Positions 26,981-40,826 of a stretch of DNA of 64,000 nt are shown here, one piece after another. Each line of letters starts with the position of its first letter. Within the stretch, counting starts at the first letter, position 1. Under the pieces are notes generated by a model. The model was not told where the DNA came from. It saw only the letters and a program-made list of their open reading frames with translations, and did not search any database. The DNA is from Corallococcus sp. EGB. GTDB lineage: Bacteria; Myxococcota; Myxococcia; Myxococcales; Myxococcaceae. The position numbers and the translations under genes are program-made. The DNA is taken from contig NZ_CP079946.1 of assembly GCF_019968905.1 (NCBI RefSeq), forward strand, positions 4,278,001 through 4,342,000, in the 5' to 3' direction.

Positions 26981-28204
26981 GTGCTGCGTGCCCGCCTCAT
27001 CTCGCGAGACCGTCCTGACGACCTGTCGCTCATCCTGCGCCGTCTGAACCTGTCCCCCCGCACCCGCGAGCACCTGACGCGCGAGCTGGGCCACGCGCAC
27101 GTGCTCGTCACCGGGGGCCGCCCCTCGTACGAGGAGGAGCTGGTGCCGCCGCACGGCTCGCGCGAGCGGGAGAAGCTGCCCACCTGGACGGCGGGTGGGC
27201 ACGTGGATCATCCCGGTGAGGTGCTCCTGTCCGGCAGCCGCCAGCAGTTCGACCGGCTGATTTCGCTCGCCCGCAAGTCGCCGCGCACGGACGGCCTGGC
27301 GCGGGCGCTGGAGGAGGCGCTGTCCCCGCAGGCCCTGCCGGTGCTGGCCCTGAGCGGACGCCGGTTCGAGTGGGGCACGCGCACGTACCTCATGGGCGTG
27401 GTGAACGTCACGCCGGACAGCTTCTCCGACGGCGGAAGCCTCCCGGACGCGGACAGCGCCGTGGCGCACGCGCTGAAGCTGGTGGACGCGGGCGCGGACA
27501 TCGTCGACGTGGGCGGGGAGTCCACCCGGCCGGGCTCGCTGCCGGTGTCCGCGGACGAGGAGCTGTCGCGCATCCTCAAGGTCGTGGAGGGCATCAAGCG
27601 CCGCTCCACCGTGCCCATCTCCGTGGACACCACGAAGGCGGCGGTGGCCAGGGAGGTGCTCAAGGCCGGCGCGCACCTCATCAACGACGTCACCGGGTTC
27701 CACTCGGACCTGGCGCTGCCCGGCGTGGTGGCCGCCGCGGGCGCCGCGTGTTGTCTGATGCACACCCAGGGGACGCCGAGGACCATGCAGGAGGCCCCCC
27801 GCTACGGCGACGTGGTGGGCGAGGTGATGGACTACCTGGAGGAGGGGATGTTCCAGGCCACCGAGGCCGGCATCCCGCGCGAGCGCATCCTGCTGGATCC
27901 AGGCATCGGGTTCGGCAAGACGCTGGAGCACAACCTCTTCCTCCTGCGCCGCCTGGAGGAGCTGCGCGGGCTGGGACAGCCGCTGCTGGTGGGCACCAGC
28001 CGCAAGTCGTTCCTCGGGAAGCTGACGGGCGGCAAGGGCCCCCAGGAGCGCCTGCCGGCCACCCTGGGCTCCGTGTCGGCCCTGGCCATCCTGGGCGGCG
28101 CGGACGTGGTCCGGGTGCACGACGTGGGCGAGGCGCGGGACGCGCTGGCCGTGGTGGACGCCATCCGCCGGGCCCGGGGGGGCGGAGACCTGTACGGCGG
28201 CTGA
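26981..28204 (+). CDS. folP: Dihydropteroate synthase with N-terminal extension
   Basis: It joins p-aminobenzoate to the pterin diphosphate in folate synthesis. The enzyme domain (about residues 130-400) has LMGVVNVTPDSFSDGG, DIVDVGGESTRPG, LDPGIGFGKT and GTSRKSFLG, all DHPS landmarks. It carries an extra domain of about 125 residues in front, longer than the usual 270-300-residue enzyme; the extension is of unknown function. I prefer GTG 26981 (CAGGGGAC upstream); ATG 26921 is possible and would add 20 residues. It opens a housekeeping run with glmM. Confidence 0.93.
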   Translation: MLRARLISRDRPDDLSLILRRLNLSPRTREHLTRELGHAHVLVTGGRPSYEEELVPPHGSREREKLPTWTAGGHVDHPGEVLLSGSRQQFDRLISLARKSPRTDGLARALEEALSPQALPVLALSGRRFEWGTRTYLMGVVNVTPDSFSDGGSLPDADSAVAHALKLVDAGADIVDVGGESTRPGSLPVSADEELSRILKVVEGIKRRSTVPISVDTTKAAVAREVLKAGAHLINDVTGFHSDLALPGVVAAAGAACCLMHTQGTPRTMQEAPRYGDVVGEVMDYLEEGMFQATEAGIPRERILLDPGIGFGKTLEHNLFLLRRLEELRGLGQPLLVGTSRKSFLGKLTGGKGPQERLPATLGSVSALAILGGADVVRVHDVGEARDALAVVDAIRRARGGGDLYGG

Positions 28205-28369
28205 CGGGGGCAAATCCTGGCGTCGCATCCGGGGCGGTTCCGGATGCCCGGGTGCTTGCCTGGGGGGCACCCCATCCCTAGCTTCGGGCCCACGTGCCGG
28301 ACGGGGTATAAGCCCCCGGACGTGAGTGGCCGGAGCCCTTCCGGCAATGGGAAAGGTGGAGCGGCACAC

Positions 28370-29764
28370 ATGGCGTACAGGATGGACATGCCCCCGAAGG
28401 AAGCGCAGAAGACGGAGCGGCTGTTCGGCACGGACGGCGTCCGTGGCGTGGCCAACGTCTATCCGATGACGGCCGAGGTCGCGATGAAGCTGGGCCGCGC
28501 CCTGGCGTACCTCATCCGCAACGGTCCGCACCGCCACCGCGTCATCGTGGGCAAGGACACGCGCCTCTCCGGCTACATGCTGGAGCAGGCCCTGGCCGCC
28601 GGCCTCATCTCCATGGGCGTCGACGTGGAGCAGGTGGGCCCGCTGCCCACGCCGGGCATCTCCAACCTCACCACGTCCATGCGCGCGGACGCGGGCGCCG
28701 TCATCTCCGCGTCCCACAACCCGTACCAGGACAACGGCATCAAGTTCTTCTGGCGCGACGGCTTCAAGCTGCCGGACGAGACCGAGGCGAAGATTGAAGA
28801 GCTGGTCTCCAGCGGAGAGATCGACAACATCCGCCCCACGGCGACCAAGATTGGCAGGGCCATCCGCCTGGACGACGCGCGCGGCCGCTACATCGTCTAC
28901 CTGAAGGCCACCTTCCCCCGCGAGCTGACGCTGGAGGGGATGACCATCGTGGTGGACTGCGCCAACGGCGCGGCGTACCGCACGGCGCCCGCGGTGCTGG
29001 AGGAGCTGGGCGCGAAGGTCATCGCGCTGGGCGTGTCCCCGGACGGCAAGAACATCAACCACAAGTGCGGCGCGCTCCACCCGGAGGGCCTGGCCAAGGC
29101 GGTGGTGAAGCACGGCGCCAACCTGGGCATCGCGCTCGATGGCGACGCGGACCGCCTCATCGTGGTGGACGAGAAGGGCAGCGTCGTGGACGGCGATGCC
29201 ATCATGGCCATCTGCACGGGGGAACTCGTCGCGCGCAAGGAGCTGAAGAAGAAGACGCTCGTCGCTACGGTGATGAGCAACATCGGCCTGGAGCGCGCGG
29301 TGTCGCAGTGGGGCGTGAAGGTGGCCCGCACGCGCGTGGGCGACCGGCACGTCGTGGATGAGATGCGCCGCAACGGCTACAACCTGGGCGGCGAGCAGAG
29401 CGGCCACCTCATCTTCCTGAACCACACCACCACGGGCGACGGCACGCTCGCGGCGCTGCAGCTGCTGGCCGTGATGTGCCGCCAGCAGAAGCCGCTGTCG
29501 GAGCTGGCCTCCATCTTCCAGCCGGTCCCGCAGACGCTGCTCAACGTCGTGGTGAAGCACAAGCGCGAGCTGGGTGAGCTGCCCACGGTGATGAAGGCCA
29601 TCAAGAGCGTGGAGCAGAAGCTGGGCAGCAACGGCCGGGTGCTGGTGCGCTTCTCCGGGACGGAGCCCAAGGCCCGCGTCCTGATTGAAGGCGAGGACGC
29701 GGCGCGCAACGAGGCGTACGCCCGCGAAATCGTCGAGGCGCTCTCCAAGGCGCTCAACGGCTAG
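28370..29764 (+). CDS. glmM: Phosphoglucosamine mutase
   Basis: It converts glucosamine-6-phosphate to glucosamine-1-phosphate for peptidoglycan and lipopolysaccharide precursors. The landmarks are [12 protein letters not shown] at the start, the phospho-serine loop [14 protein letters not shown], the magnesium loop DGDADR, the sugar loop GGEQSGH and the phosphate loop [10 protein letters not shown]. The 464-residue length is normal plus a short leader. ATG 28370 follows a GGTGGAG site; ATG 28382 is an alternative. Confidence 0.96.
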   Translation: MAYRMDMPPKEAQKTERLFGTDGVRGVANVYPMTAEVAMKLGRALAYLIRNGPHRHRVIVGKDTRLSGYMLEQALAAGLISMGVDVEQVGPLPTPGISNLTTSMRADAGAVISASHNPYQDNGIKFFWRDGFKLPDETEAKIEELVSSGEIDNIRPTATKIGRAIRLDDARGRYIVYLKATFPRELTLEGMTIVVDCANGAAYRTAPAVLEELGAKVIALGVSPDGKNINHKCGALHPEGLAKAVVKHGANLGIALDGDADRLIVVDEKGSVVDGDAIMAICTGELVARKELKKKTLVATVMSNIGLERAVSQWGVKVARTRVGDRHVVDEMRRNGYNLGGEQSGHLIFLNHTTTGDGTLAALQLLAVMCRQQKPLSELASIFQPVPQTLLNVVVKHKRELGELPTVMKAIKSVEQKLGSNGRVLVRFSGTEPKARVLIEGEDAARNEAYAREIVEALSKALNG

Positions 29765-29865
29765 CGACAGCGGTTGACTTCCGGACGCCGGCCACGAATA
29801 GAGGGGCCGGCGCGGGCCCGGGCCTTTGGACAATCCCGCACCGCGCCAGCGCAAGGAGCGGGACG

Positions 29866-30591
29866 ATGGGACAGCGACTGGGTGTCAACGTGGATCACGT
29901 GGCGACGCTGCGGCAGGCGCGGCGCACCGTGTATCCGGATCCGGTGACGGCCGCGGCGATGGCGGAGCTGGCCGGTGCCCGGCAGATCACCATCCACCTG
30001 CGCGAGGACCGGCGCCACATCCAGGACCGGGACCTGCGCATCCTCCGCGAGACGGTGCAGACGCTCCTGAACCTGGAGATGGCCGCCACCGCGGAGATGG
30101 TGAAGATCGCCTACGAGTACAAGCCGGACGTGGTGACGCTCGTCCCCGAGCGGCGCGAGGAGCTCACCACCGAGGGCGGCCTGGAGGTCGCCGGCCAGCG
30201 CGAGTCCATCGCGAAGATCATCAAGAACCTCAAGGACGGGGAGATTTCGGTCTCGCTGTTCATCGATCCGGACCTGGACCAGGTGCGCGCGGCGCACAAG
30301 GTGAACGCGGACCGCATCGAGCTGCACACGGGCCGCTACTGCGAGGCGCGCAACGAGAAGGAGCGCGCGCGGGAGCTGGCGCGGATCGTGGACGCGGCCA
30401 AGGCGAGCGCCAAGCTGGGCATGGGCGTGGCCGCGGGCCACGGGCTCAACTACGACAACGTGCAGGCCATCGCGCGCATCCAGGAGATCGACGAGCTGAA
30501 CATCGGTCACTCCATCGTGGCGCGCGCGGTGCTGGTGGGCTTCGAGCGCGCGGTGCGCGAGATGCTCGAGCTGATGCGCGACCCGGGATGA
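29866..30591 (+). CDS. pdxJ: Pyridoxine 5'-phosphate synthase
   Basis: It makes pyridoxine 5'-phosphate from deoxyxylulose phosphate and aminoacetone phosphate, the closing step of DXP-dependent vitamin B6 synthesis. The 241-residue TIM barrel has the family start [16 protein letters not shown], the [11 protein letters not shown] block and the C-terminal [13 protein letters not shown] motif. PLP made this way is also the cofactor of the lysine aminomutase, but no direct link is implied. acpS starts 15 bases downstream. Confidence 0.96.
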   Translation: MGQRLGVNVDHVATLRQARRTVYPDPVTAAAMAELAGARQITIHLREDRRHIQDRDLRILRETVQTLLNLEMAATAEMVKIAYEYKPDVVTLVPERREELTTEGGLEVAGQRESIAKIIKNLKDGEISVSLFIDPDLDQVRAAHKVNADRIELHTGRYCEARNEKERARELARIVDAAKASAKLGMGVAAGHGLNYDNVQAIARIQEIDELNIGHSIVARAVLVGFERAVREMLELMRDPG

Positions 30592-30606
30592 GGCGACGAG
30601 GCCCGT

Positions 30607-30981
30607 ATGCCCATCGTCGGACTGGGGTTGGACCTCTGCTCCATCGAGCGCATCCAGCGCATCCTCGAAGGTCCGCGCGCGGAGGCGTTCCTGAAGCGCG
30701 TGTACACGGACGGCGAGCGGGCGTACTGCGCCCCCCGCCACGACGCGGCCAGCGCGTACGCGGCGAGGTTCGCGGCGAAGGAGGCGCTGGTGAAGGCGAT
30801 GGGCGTGCCTCCGGGCGTGAAGTGGCGGGACATGGAGGTGGTGCGCGAGGGCGGTCCGCCGCGCTTCGTGCTCTCCGGCGTGGCCCGTGAGGTGATGGAA
30901 GCGCGGGGGTGGGACGCGATGCTCGCGCTCACCCATGATGCCGGCGTGGCCGCGGCCACGGTGGTGCTCCAGACGAAGTAG
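30607..30981 (+). CDS. acpS: Holo-[acyl-carrier-protein] synthase
   Basis: It transfers the phosphopantetheine arm of CoA to acyl carrier protein. The 124-residue protein has GLGLDLCSIERI at the start (the magnesium Asp) and AARFAAKEALVKAMG (the catalytic Glu and Lys), the two AcpS signatures. The gene is placed between pdxJ and nnr with 15- and 14-base gaps; pdxJ-acpS pairing is widespread. Confidence 0.96.
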   Translation: MPIVGLGLDLCSIERIQRILEGPRAEAFLKRVYTDGERAYCAPRHDAASAYAARFAAKEALVKAMGVPPGVKWRDMEVVREGGPPRFVLSGVAREVMEARGWDAMLALTHDAGVAAATVVLQTK

Positions 30982-30995
30982 GGAGGGTGGAACCC

Positions 30996-32528
30996 ATGCA
31001 GCGCGTGCTCACCGCCAACCAGATGCGAGAGGCCGAGAAGGCCGCCCAGGACCAGCACGGGATGCCGTCCGGGTTGTTGATGGAGAACGCGGGCCGCGCG
31101 CTCGCGGAGGCCGCCCGGAGCGTCGCGGGCCCGGGCGGGCGCTTCACGGTGCTCTGCGGCCCCGGCAACAACGGCGGGGATGGCCTGGTCGCCGCGCGCT
31201 TCCTGTTGGAGGGCGGGGCTCGGGTGGTGGTGGCGCTGGTGGGGGACACCGGCAAGCTCACCCCGGAGGCGAAGCGCAACCTCCAGGCGCTGGAGGGCTT
31301 CGGTGAGTCGCCCCGCGCCTTCGAGGCGCTGCCGGAGGCGGGCCCGGGCGACGTGGTGGTGGATGCCCTCTTCGGCACGGGCCTGAAGCGCGCGCCGGAG
31401 GGGGCGTTCGCGGATGCCATTGGCACCGTGGCGCGGTGGCGGCGCGCGGGGGCGAAGGTGGTGGCCGCGGACGTGCCGTCCGGCCTCCAGAGCGACACGG
31501 CGGAGCCCTTCTCTCCGTGCGTGGAGGCGGACGTCACGGTGGCCTTCGGCTTCGTGAAGCCCGCGCATGAGCTGGAGCCCGGCGCGTCGCTGTGCGGCGA
31601 CGTGCGGCGGGTGGATATCGGGCTGGGGGGCGAGTCCTCGCGCGCGGTGTCCGGCGCGGAGCTGTTCCGCGTGGAGGAGAAGGATGCCCGCGAGGCCCTG
31701 CCCAAGCGCCGCGCGGATTCGCACAAGGGCACCTACGGCCATGTGCTGGTGGTGGCGGGCAGCCCGGGCAAGACGGGCGCCGCGGCGATGGTCGCCCTGG
31801 CCGCGCTGCGCAGCGGAGCGGGGCTCGTCACGGTGGCAACGCGTCCGGAGGCGCTGACGTGGGTGATGGCGCACTCACCGGAGATCATGGGCATTCCGCT
31901 GCCCGGTGAGGGCCCGCTGGGGAAGGGCGACCTGGAGGCCCTCAAGTCCGCGCTGGAGGGCAAGGACGCGCTGGTGATGGGGCCGGGCATCCCCCGAGGG
32001 CCGGAGACGGGCGCGCTGATTGGCGACCTGCTGGCCGCGGTGGAGGTGCCCGCGGTGCTGGACGCGGACGCGCTCAACGCCGTCGCGGAGGACCTCAAGG
32101 TGCTGCGGCAGGCCAGGGGGCCCGTGCTGCTCACGCCGCACCCTGGAGAGATGGCGCGGCTGTGGGGCCGGACGACGAAGGACGTGCAGGCGCACCGCGT
32201 GGGCGTGGCGCTCAACCTCGCCACGTCGCTCAACGTGACGGTGGTGCTCAAGGGCTCGCGCACGCTCATCGCGGAGGCGGGCGGGCGCGTGTTCATCAAC
32301 CCCACGGGCAACGCGGGCATGGCCACCGGCGGCACGGGTGACGTGCTGTCGGGCGTGTGCGGCGCGCTGCTCGCGCAGGGCATCCCGCTGCCCAAGGCCG
32401 CGTGGACGGCCGTCTACGCGCACGGGCTCGCGGGCGACCTGATGGCCCGGCAGCGCGGGCTGATGGGGCTCATCGCCACGGACCTGCTGCCGGGCCTGGG
32501 CCACGTCTGGACGCGGTGGGAGCGGTGA
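30996..32528 (+). CDS. nnr: Bifunctional NAD(P)H-hydrate epimerase / ADP-dependent NAD(P)H-hydrate dehydratase
   Basis: It repairs damaged, hydrated NAD(P)H. The N-terminal half (about 1-220) is the epimerase, with GPGNNGGDGLVAARFL; the C-terminal half (about 230-510) is the ribokinase-like dehydratase, with TPHPGEMARLWG and GNAGMATGGTGDVLSG. The 510-residue fusion is the standard bacterial form. ATG 30996 has a GGGAGGG site eight bases upstream; GTG 30987 falls inside that site. The stop overlaps the start of tsaE. Confidence 0.95.
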   Translation: MQRVLTANQMREAEKAAQDQHGMPSGLLMENAGRALAEAARSVAGPGGRFTVLCGPGNNGGDGLVAARFLLEGGARVVVALVGDTGKLTPEAKRNLQALEGFGESPRAFEALPEAGPGDVVVDALFGTGLKRAPEGAFADAIGTVARWRRAGAKVVAADVPSGLQSDTAEPFSPCVEADVTVAFGFVKPAHELEPGASLCGDVRRVDIGLGGESSRAVSGAELFRVEEKDAREALPKRRADSHKGTYGHVLVVAGSPGKTGAAAMVALAALRSGAGLVTVATRPEALTWVMAHSPEIMGIPLPGEGPLGKGDLEALKSALEGKDALVMGPGIPRGPETGALIGDLLAAVEVPAVLDADALNAVAEDLKVLRQARGPVLLTPHPGEMARLWGRTTKDVQAHRVGVALNLATSLNVTVVLKGSRTLIAEAGGRVFINPTGNAGMATGGTGDVLSGVCGALLAQGIPLPKAAWTAVYAHGLAGDLMARQRGLMGLIATDLLPGLGHVWTRWER

Positions 32529-33013
32529 GCGGCGCGGAGCAGCAGCCCACGCGCTCGCGGCGGCTCGTGTCTCCGTCTCCGGAGGAGACGCACCGGCTGG
32601 GCGTGAAGCTGGGGCAGCTGCTCCAGCCGGGGGACTTCGTGGGGCTGATTGGCGACCTGGGCGCGGGCAAGACGCACCTGGTTCGCGGCGTGGCGGAAGG
32701 GGCGGGCGTCGCGCAGTCCGAGGTGGCCAGCCCCACGTTCGCCATCGTGTACCCATATGCGGGCCGCATCCCGCTGTACCACGCGGACCTGTACCGCCTG
32801 ACGGACTACGACGAGCTGTACGCCACCGGGCTCCTGGACCTGGTGGGCGGCGACCACGCGATGCTGGTGGAGTGGCTGGACCGCATCCCCCAGGCCGCGC
32901 CACGCGACTTCCTGCGCGTCACGCTCCGCCATGAGGGTGAGGACGCGCGGAGCCTCGACGTGGAGGCCTTCGGCGCGCGTCCCGCTGCCTTGCTCGACGC
33001 GTGGCTGGGCTGA
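32525..33013 (+). CDS. tsaE: tRNA threonylcarbamoyladenosine biosynthesis ATPase TsaE
   Basis: An ATPase that works with TsaB and TsaD to put threonylcarbamoyl on A37 of ANN-decoding tRNAs. The P-loop is GDLGAGKTHLVRG, and the family blocks SPTFAIVYPY and LYHADLYRLTDYDEL follow. At 162 residues it has the normal size. The start is GTG 32525, overlapping the nnr stop by four bases; nnr-tsaE is a common gene order. It ends four bases before the convergent amidotransferase gene. Confidence 0.95.
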   Translation: MSGAEQQPTRSRRLVSPSPEETHRLGVKLGQLLQPGDFVGLIGDLGAGKTHLVRGVAEGAGVAQSEVASPTFAIVYPYAGRIPLYHADLYRLTDYDELYATGLLDLVGGDHAMLVEWLDRIPQAAPRDFLRVTLRHEGEDARSLDVEAFGARPAALLDAWLG

Positions 33014-33017
33014 GCCC

Positions 33018-33887
33018 TCAGCCCGCGGCGTGATGCGCTGCCTGCCGCGGGTTCAGCACGCCGTCCGCCAGCGTCTGCACCTTCCAGCGGTGGAACACGA
33101 GCCGCGAGTCCACGCCCACCACGTCCTCTTCATCCACGGGCACCCAGTGCGGCCCGCCGCACAGCGACTCGCTGGCGACGAGGAACTGCTGCAGCGGCAC
33201 GCGCGTGCTCTGTCCGCGCAGCGCTTCCGGGCAGCCGCTGATGCCGGAGGAGATGAAGAGCGTGCGGTTGCGGCGCGTGGCCACCATCGCCTCGCCGTCC
33301 GTGACGAGGAAGTTCATCGCGGAGCGGTCCTTCGGCTCGCGGCTTCCCGGCACGTCCGTCAGCGTGGACACCAGCGTCATCGTCTCCGAGAGCGCCTGCG
33401 CCAGCGCCTCCACGCTCACCGTGCCGTCGAGTGGCCCGCGCGCCGACAGCCGCGACAGGAACAAATAGAAGCAGCGCTCGCTGTCCGTGGTGCCCTTGAT
33501 GTTGACGCGCAGCTCCGGGTGGATGAGCGCTTCCACGGCGGCCTTGTGCTTCGCGAACTCGCGCAGCGTGCCGTTGTGCACGAAGGACCAGCGGCCGTAG
33601 TGGAACGGGTGGGAGTTGCGCAGCTCCACCGCCCCCACGCTCGCCAGGCGGATGTGCGCCACGACGGTCCGCGCGGAGACCTGGCTCGATACACGCTCGA
33701 AGTCGGGGTCGCTGTGCGCGGGACCCACGCCATGTGCGACGAGCGGCGAGGCATCCACTCCGTATGAAGCGATACCCCAGCCGTCCTTGTGCTCACGCGA
33801 CTGGATGAGGAGGGAATTCCTCTCCGTGACCAGGGCGGTGTGGACAGCAGCGGGAACAGCACTCCTGAAACCAAATAATCGGCACAT
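33018..33887 (-). CDS. Class II glutamine amidotransferase
   Basis: A 289-residue stand-alone Ntn-type amidotransferase. The catalytic Cys is residue 2 (MCRLFGFRS), HKDGWGIASYG lies near 33-43, and VVAHIRLASVG with HPFHYGRWSFVHNGTL carries the glutamine-site residues. It resembles the EgtC/YafJ group of single-domain proteins; EgtC hydrolyses gamma-glutamyl bonds in ergothioneine synthesis, but no ergothioneine genes are near. It follows hutI on the same strand 87 bases downstream and could be in the histidine-degradation transcript; this is only positional. Confidence 0.9.
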   Translation of the reverse strand: MCRLFGFRSAVPAAVHTALVTERNSLLIQSREHKDGWGIASYGVDASPLVAHGVGPAHSDPDFERVSSQVSARTVVAHIRLASVGAVELRNSHPFHYGRWSFVHNGTLREFAKHKAAVEALIHPELRVNIKGTTDSERCFYLFLSRLSARGPLDGTVSVEALAQALSETMTLVSTLTDVPGSREPKDRSAMNFLVTDGEAMVATRRNRTLFISSGISGCPEALRGQSTRVPLQQFLVASESLCGGPHWVPVDEEDVVGVDSRLVFHRWKVQTLADGVLNPRQAAHHAAG

Positions 33888-33974
33888 GGTGGCAGCTGAT
33901 CTCTACAACGGCCGGCCCACGACGGAAGTTCCTCTTGCCCCCTTGTCTGATGCCAGCTGTTCAGCGGCACCCAC

Positions 33975-35240
33975 TCAGGGGCAGTGATTCATTCGCGCGC
34001 GAAACACCACACGTCCACCCTTCACCACCACTCGCGCGTGACTGACACCCAGATGATAAGGCAGGTGCCGGTAGCTGCTACAGGCGAACAGCACCAGGTC
34101 GCCTGCGTCACCCACGGCCAGACGTCCCTGCCGTTGCAACCCCAAGCATTGCGCGGCGCCTCGCGTGGCGGCCCAGTAGGCCTCCGCGGCCGACAGGCCG
34201 TTCTCCAGGCAGGCGAGCCCCAGCACCAACGCCAGGTTCTCCGTCATGGAGGAGCCCGGATTCACGTTTGAACCCAAAGCAATATTGACGCCCGCATCGC
34301 GCAGCTTCCGGCCGGGCGCGTAGGGGCGCATGCGCAGGAAGAGGGTGGAGGTGGGCACGAGCACGGCGGTGACGTTCGCGGCGGCGAGCGCGCGGATGCC
34401 CTCGTCCGTCACCTGCTCCAGGTGGTCCGCGCTGGCGGCGCCCACCTCCGCGGCCAGGGCGGACGCACCGCACGCGGTGAGCTGATCCGCGTGGAGCCGC
34501 GGCGTGAGTCCCAGCGCCTTCGCGGCGGTGAGCAGCCGGCGTGACTCGTCCACGGTGAAGGCGCTGTCCTCCGTGAAGACGTCGCAGAAGCGCGCCAGGC
34601 CCTCGCGCGCGACGGCGGGGAGGATCTCGTTGATGCAGAGGTCCAGGTACTCGGCGCGGCGGTCCTTGTATTCGGCGGGCACCGCGTGCGCGCACAGCAG
34701 CGTGGGCACGAGCTCCAGCGGCGACATCCCGCCCAGCCGGCGCACCGTGCGCAGCATCTTGAGCTCGTCCGCCAGCGACAGGCCGTAGCCGCTCTTCACC
34801 TCGGCGGTCGTCACGCCCTGCGCGAGCAGCCGCTCCAGGCGGGGCAGGGCGAGCCGTGCCAGCTCCTCCTCGCTCGCGGCGCGCGTGGCGCTCACCGTGT
34901 TGACGATGCCGCCGCCGGCCCTGGCGATCTCGAGATACGTGGCGCCCTGGTTGCGCAGATCGAACTCACGGGAGCGCTCGCCCGCGAAGACGAGGTGCGT
35001 GTGCGGATCCACGAAGCCCGGGCCCACGAAGCCGCCCTCGGCGTCGAGAATCTCCGTCGCGTCCGTGAGCGCGCCTTCGGGCAGGCCGGACTCCGGGCCC
35101 ACGTAGGCCACGCGGCCGTCCTTCACGCCAATGCCGGCGCCCGGGCGCGGGGTGAGGGCCTCTTCCGCGGGCTCCCGGTGGGTGCCCTCCACGGTGAGCA
35201 CCTCGGAGGTGTTGCGCACCCACAGGTCCAGGGCTTCCAT
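33975..35240 (-). CDS. hutI: Imidazolonepropionase
   Basis: It opens the ring of imidazolone-5-propionate to N-formimidoyl-glutamate, the third step of histidine degradation. The 421-residue amidohydrolase has metal ligands in FVDPHTHLVFAG, the ATYLEIARAGGGI and TAEVKSGYG blocks, ADQLTACGA and GSNVNPGSSMTENL, all HutI marks. ATG 35240 has GGAGGA nine bases upstream. It starts two bases after the stop of the preceding lipoprotein gene, so it belongs to the hutU operon. Confidence 0.95.
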   Translation of the reverse strand: MEALDLWVRNTSEVLTVEGTHREPAEEALTPRPGAGIGVKDGRVAYVGPESGLPEGALTDATEILDAEGGFVGPGFVDPHTHLVFAGERSREFDLRNQGATYLEIARAGGGIVNTVSATRAASEEELARLALPRLERLLAQGVTTAEVKSGYGLSLADELKMLRTVRRLGGMSPLELVPTLLCAHAVPAEYKDRRAEYLDLCINEILPAVAREGLARFCDVFTEDSAFTVDESRRLLTAAKALGLTPRLHADQLTACGASALAAEVGAASADHLEQVTDEGIRALAAANVTAVLVPTSTLFLRMRPYAPGRKLRDAGVNIALGSNVNPGSSMTENLALVLGLACLENGLSAAEAYWAATRGAAQCLGLQRQGRLAVGDAGDLVLFACSSYRHLPYHLGVSHARVVVKGGRVVFRARMNHCP

Positions 35241-35242
35241 CT

Positions 35243-35971
35243 TCAGCGTCCTCCGCGTGCGCCCATCACGGGCGCGTTCCAGCTCGTGGCACCCGAGTGC
35301 GCCCGGCCGAAGCCGCCGGACAGCTCCAGCTTCGTGCGGCTCTCGCCGAACTTGATCTGCGCCGCCACCACGGCGCCGTAGAAGTAGGTCGTCACCTGCG
35401 AGCCGGGGTTCACCAGCGACTGCTGCACGCTGATGAACGGCACCAGGCCCAGCGACATGCCGGGCTCCGGCTGCACGGTGAAGGCGCAGGTGGCCTCCGC
35501 GCCGAACAGGCTGCTCGTGCTGTCCCTGTCGCCCAGGCCGAAGTCGGACGCGCCGCGCAGGGAGAGGGCCGGGGCCAGTCCCAGCCGCCCCGACCCGATG
35601 TAGTACGAAACGCCCGAGTAGACGCCGTAGCCGGGCGCCGGCAGGCCGACGAGTTCGCCCTGCAGGCCGAGGTGCCACGACAGCCGGTCGCTCACGGGCA
35701 CCGTCACCGAGCCGTCGAGGTCGATGCCCCACTGCTCGTTGTTGAAGGGCTTCGCGTCGCCCTGGAAGGTGCCGTTCTCGCCGCGCGCCGACAGCTGCGG
35801 GGCGTTGAGGCGGGGGCCGGTGCGCACGCCCAGCTGGAAGAAGTTCTCCTGGGGCAGGCCCGGGCCCAGGCGCATCACCATGGGCCCGGCGGTGGTGGGC
35901 GTGCAGCCCGCGAGCACCCCCATCACCGCGGTCATCACGAAGGGTCGGACGCGTCGTGGCATCCGGCGCAC
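35243..35971 (-). CDS. Outer-membrane-type lipoprotein embedded between hutU and hutI
   Basis: A 242-residue lipoprotein of unknown function. The lipobox is MGVLAGC; the mature part is beta-rich with alternating aromatic strands (LSWHLGLQGELVGL, VYSGVSYYIGSGRLGL, ATCAFTVQPEPGMSLGL) and looks like a small outer-membrane beta structure. The GTG at 35971 begins one base after the hutU stop; ATG 35962 is equally possible. The stop is two bases before hutI, so it must be cotranscribed with the histidine-degradation genes. A role in uptake or sensing of histidine or urocanate is conceivable but unsupported. Confidence 0.8.
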   Translation of the reverse strand: MRRMPRRVRPFVMTAVMGVLAGCTPTTAGPMVMRLGPGLPQENFFQLGVRTGPRLNAPQLSARGENGTFQGDAKPFNNEQWGIDLDGSVTVPVSDRLSWHLGLQGELVGLPAPGYGVYSGVSYYIGSGRLGLAPALSLRGASDFGLGDRDSTSSLFGAEATCAFTVQPEPGMSLGLVPFISVQQSLVNPGSQVTTYFYGAVVAAQIKFGESRTKLELSGGFGRAHSGATSWNAPVMGARGGR

Positions 35972-35972
35972 T

Positions 35973-37628
<1,656 letters not shown>

Positions 37629-37759
37629 GCGGAAGACTCCTGGAAAGAGGGCGCCAGGAAGCGGCGCTTGGTGACGGGCACCCTAACCGAACCCCCGGGG
37701 CCGCGGGGGCCTGGCGTGCAGCCCCGGGTGTTCTCCAGGAGCCGCTTGGACGCCGTGCG

Positions 37760-38197
37760 TCAGTAGTCCTTGCGCGCGTCGAGGAAGGCGCTGAAGTGGA
37801 ACACGTTGGTGGAGTCGTAGAACTTGAAGTAGTTGCTGGCGCCCGCGGGCTGGTTCAGGCCGTACGCGGTGCCCGAGCAGCCGGTGCAGATGAAGGCGCC
37901 GTTGCGGCGGATGTTCCAGATGCCGCTGATGTCGTCCACGCTGGTCGCGATGGCGGGCGAACCCACCAGCTCGAAGTCGTACTCGTTGCCGCCCGCGAAC
38001 CCGTGGAAGTTCACGAACGCGGTGTTGGTGCTCTGGTTCCAGGCGACGACGGCGTTGGCGCTCGTCACCGGGTAGGTGCCGGTGTTGTCGGAGACGAAGA
38101 GGCCGCGGTTGGACCAGATGCTGTGGACCGCAGGGGCGGCCAGGGCGGGGACTGACAGCAACAGCGCGGCGACGACGGCGGAACGGATGGTCTTCAT
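37760..38197 (-). CDS. Secreted protein of unknown function
   Basis: A 145-residue protein with a signal peptide (AVVAALLLSVPALAA, cleaved near residue 21). The mature part is rich in Asn, Phe and Tyr (TAFVNFHGFAGGNEYDFE, SNYFKFYDSTNVFHF) and has one C-x-x-C pair (ICTGCSG). I do not recognise it. ATG 38197 has a perfect AGGAGG seven bases upstream, so the shorter start is preferred over in-frame codons further up. Confidence 0.8.
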   Translation of the reverse strand: MKTIRSAVVAALLLSVPALAAPAVHSIWSNRGLFVSDNTGTYPVTSANAVVAWNQSTNTAFVNFHGFAGGNEYDFELVGSPAIATSVDDISGIWNIRRNGAFICTGCSGTAYGLNQPAGASNYFKFYDSTNVFHFSAFLDARKDY

Positions 38198-38369
38198 GGG
38201 GGGGCCTCCTGCTGTGGGTGGACGCGGAGCGTTCGGGGGACTCCGCGTGAAATCCATGGTGCATGATTCAAGAGAGGCTTGAAATCGTGGCTTTCCTGGT
38301 GTTGCTCGGCACCCACCGCCTGCCGGGAGGACGCGGGCGCGCTAGAGTCGCGCCGCGCAGAGGTGGGAC

Positions 38370-40730
<2,361 letters not shown>

Positions 40731-40826
40731 GCCTCGTGTGGTCCCAGGCGATGGGCTCCGCTCCCATGCTCCAGGGCATGGGGGGCTTGCGCCCACGTGC
40801 CATTCGCGTGAGCCTCTCGAGGTCCC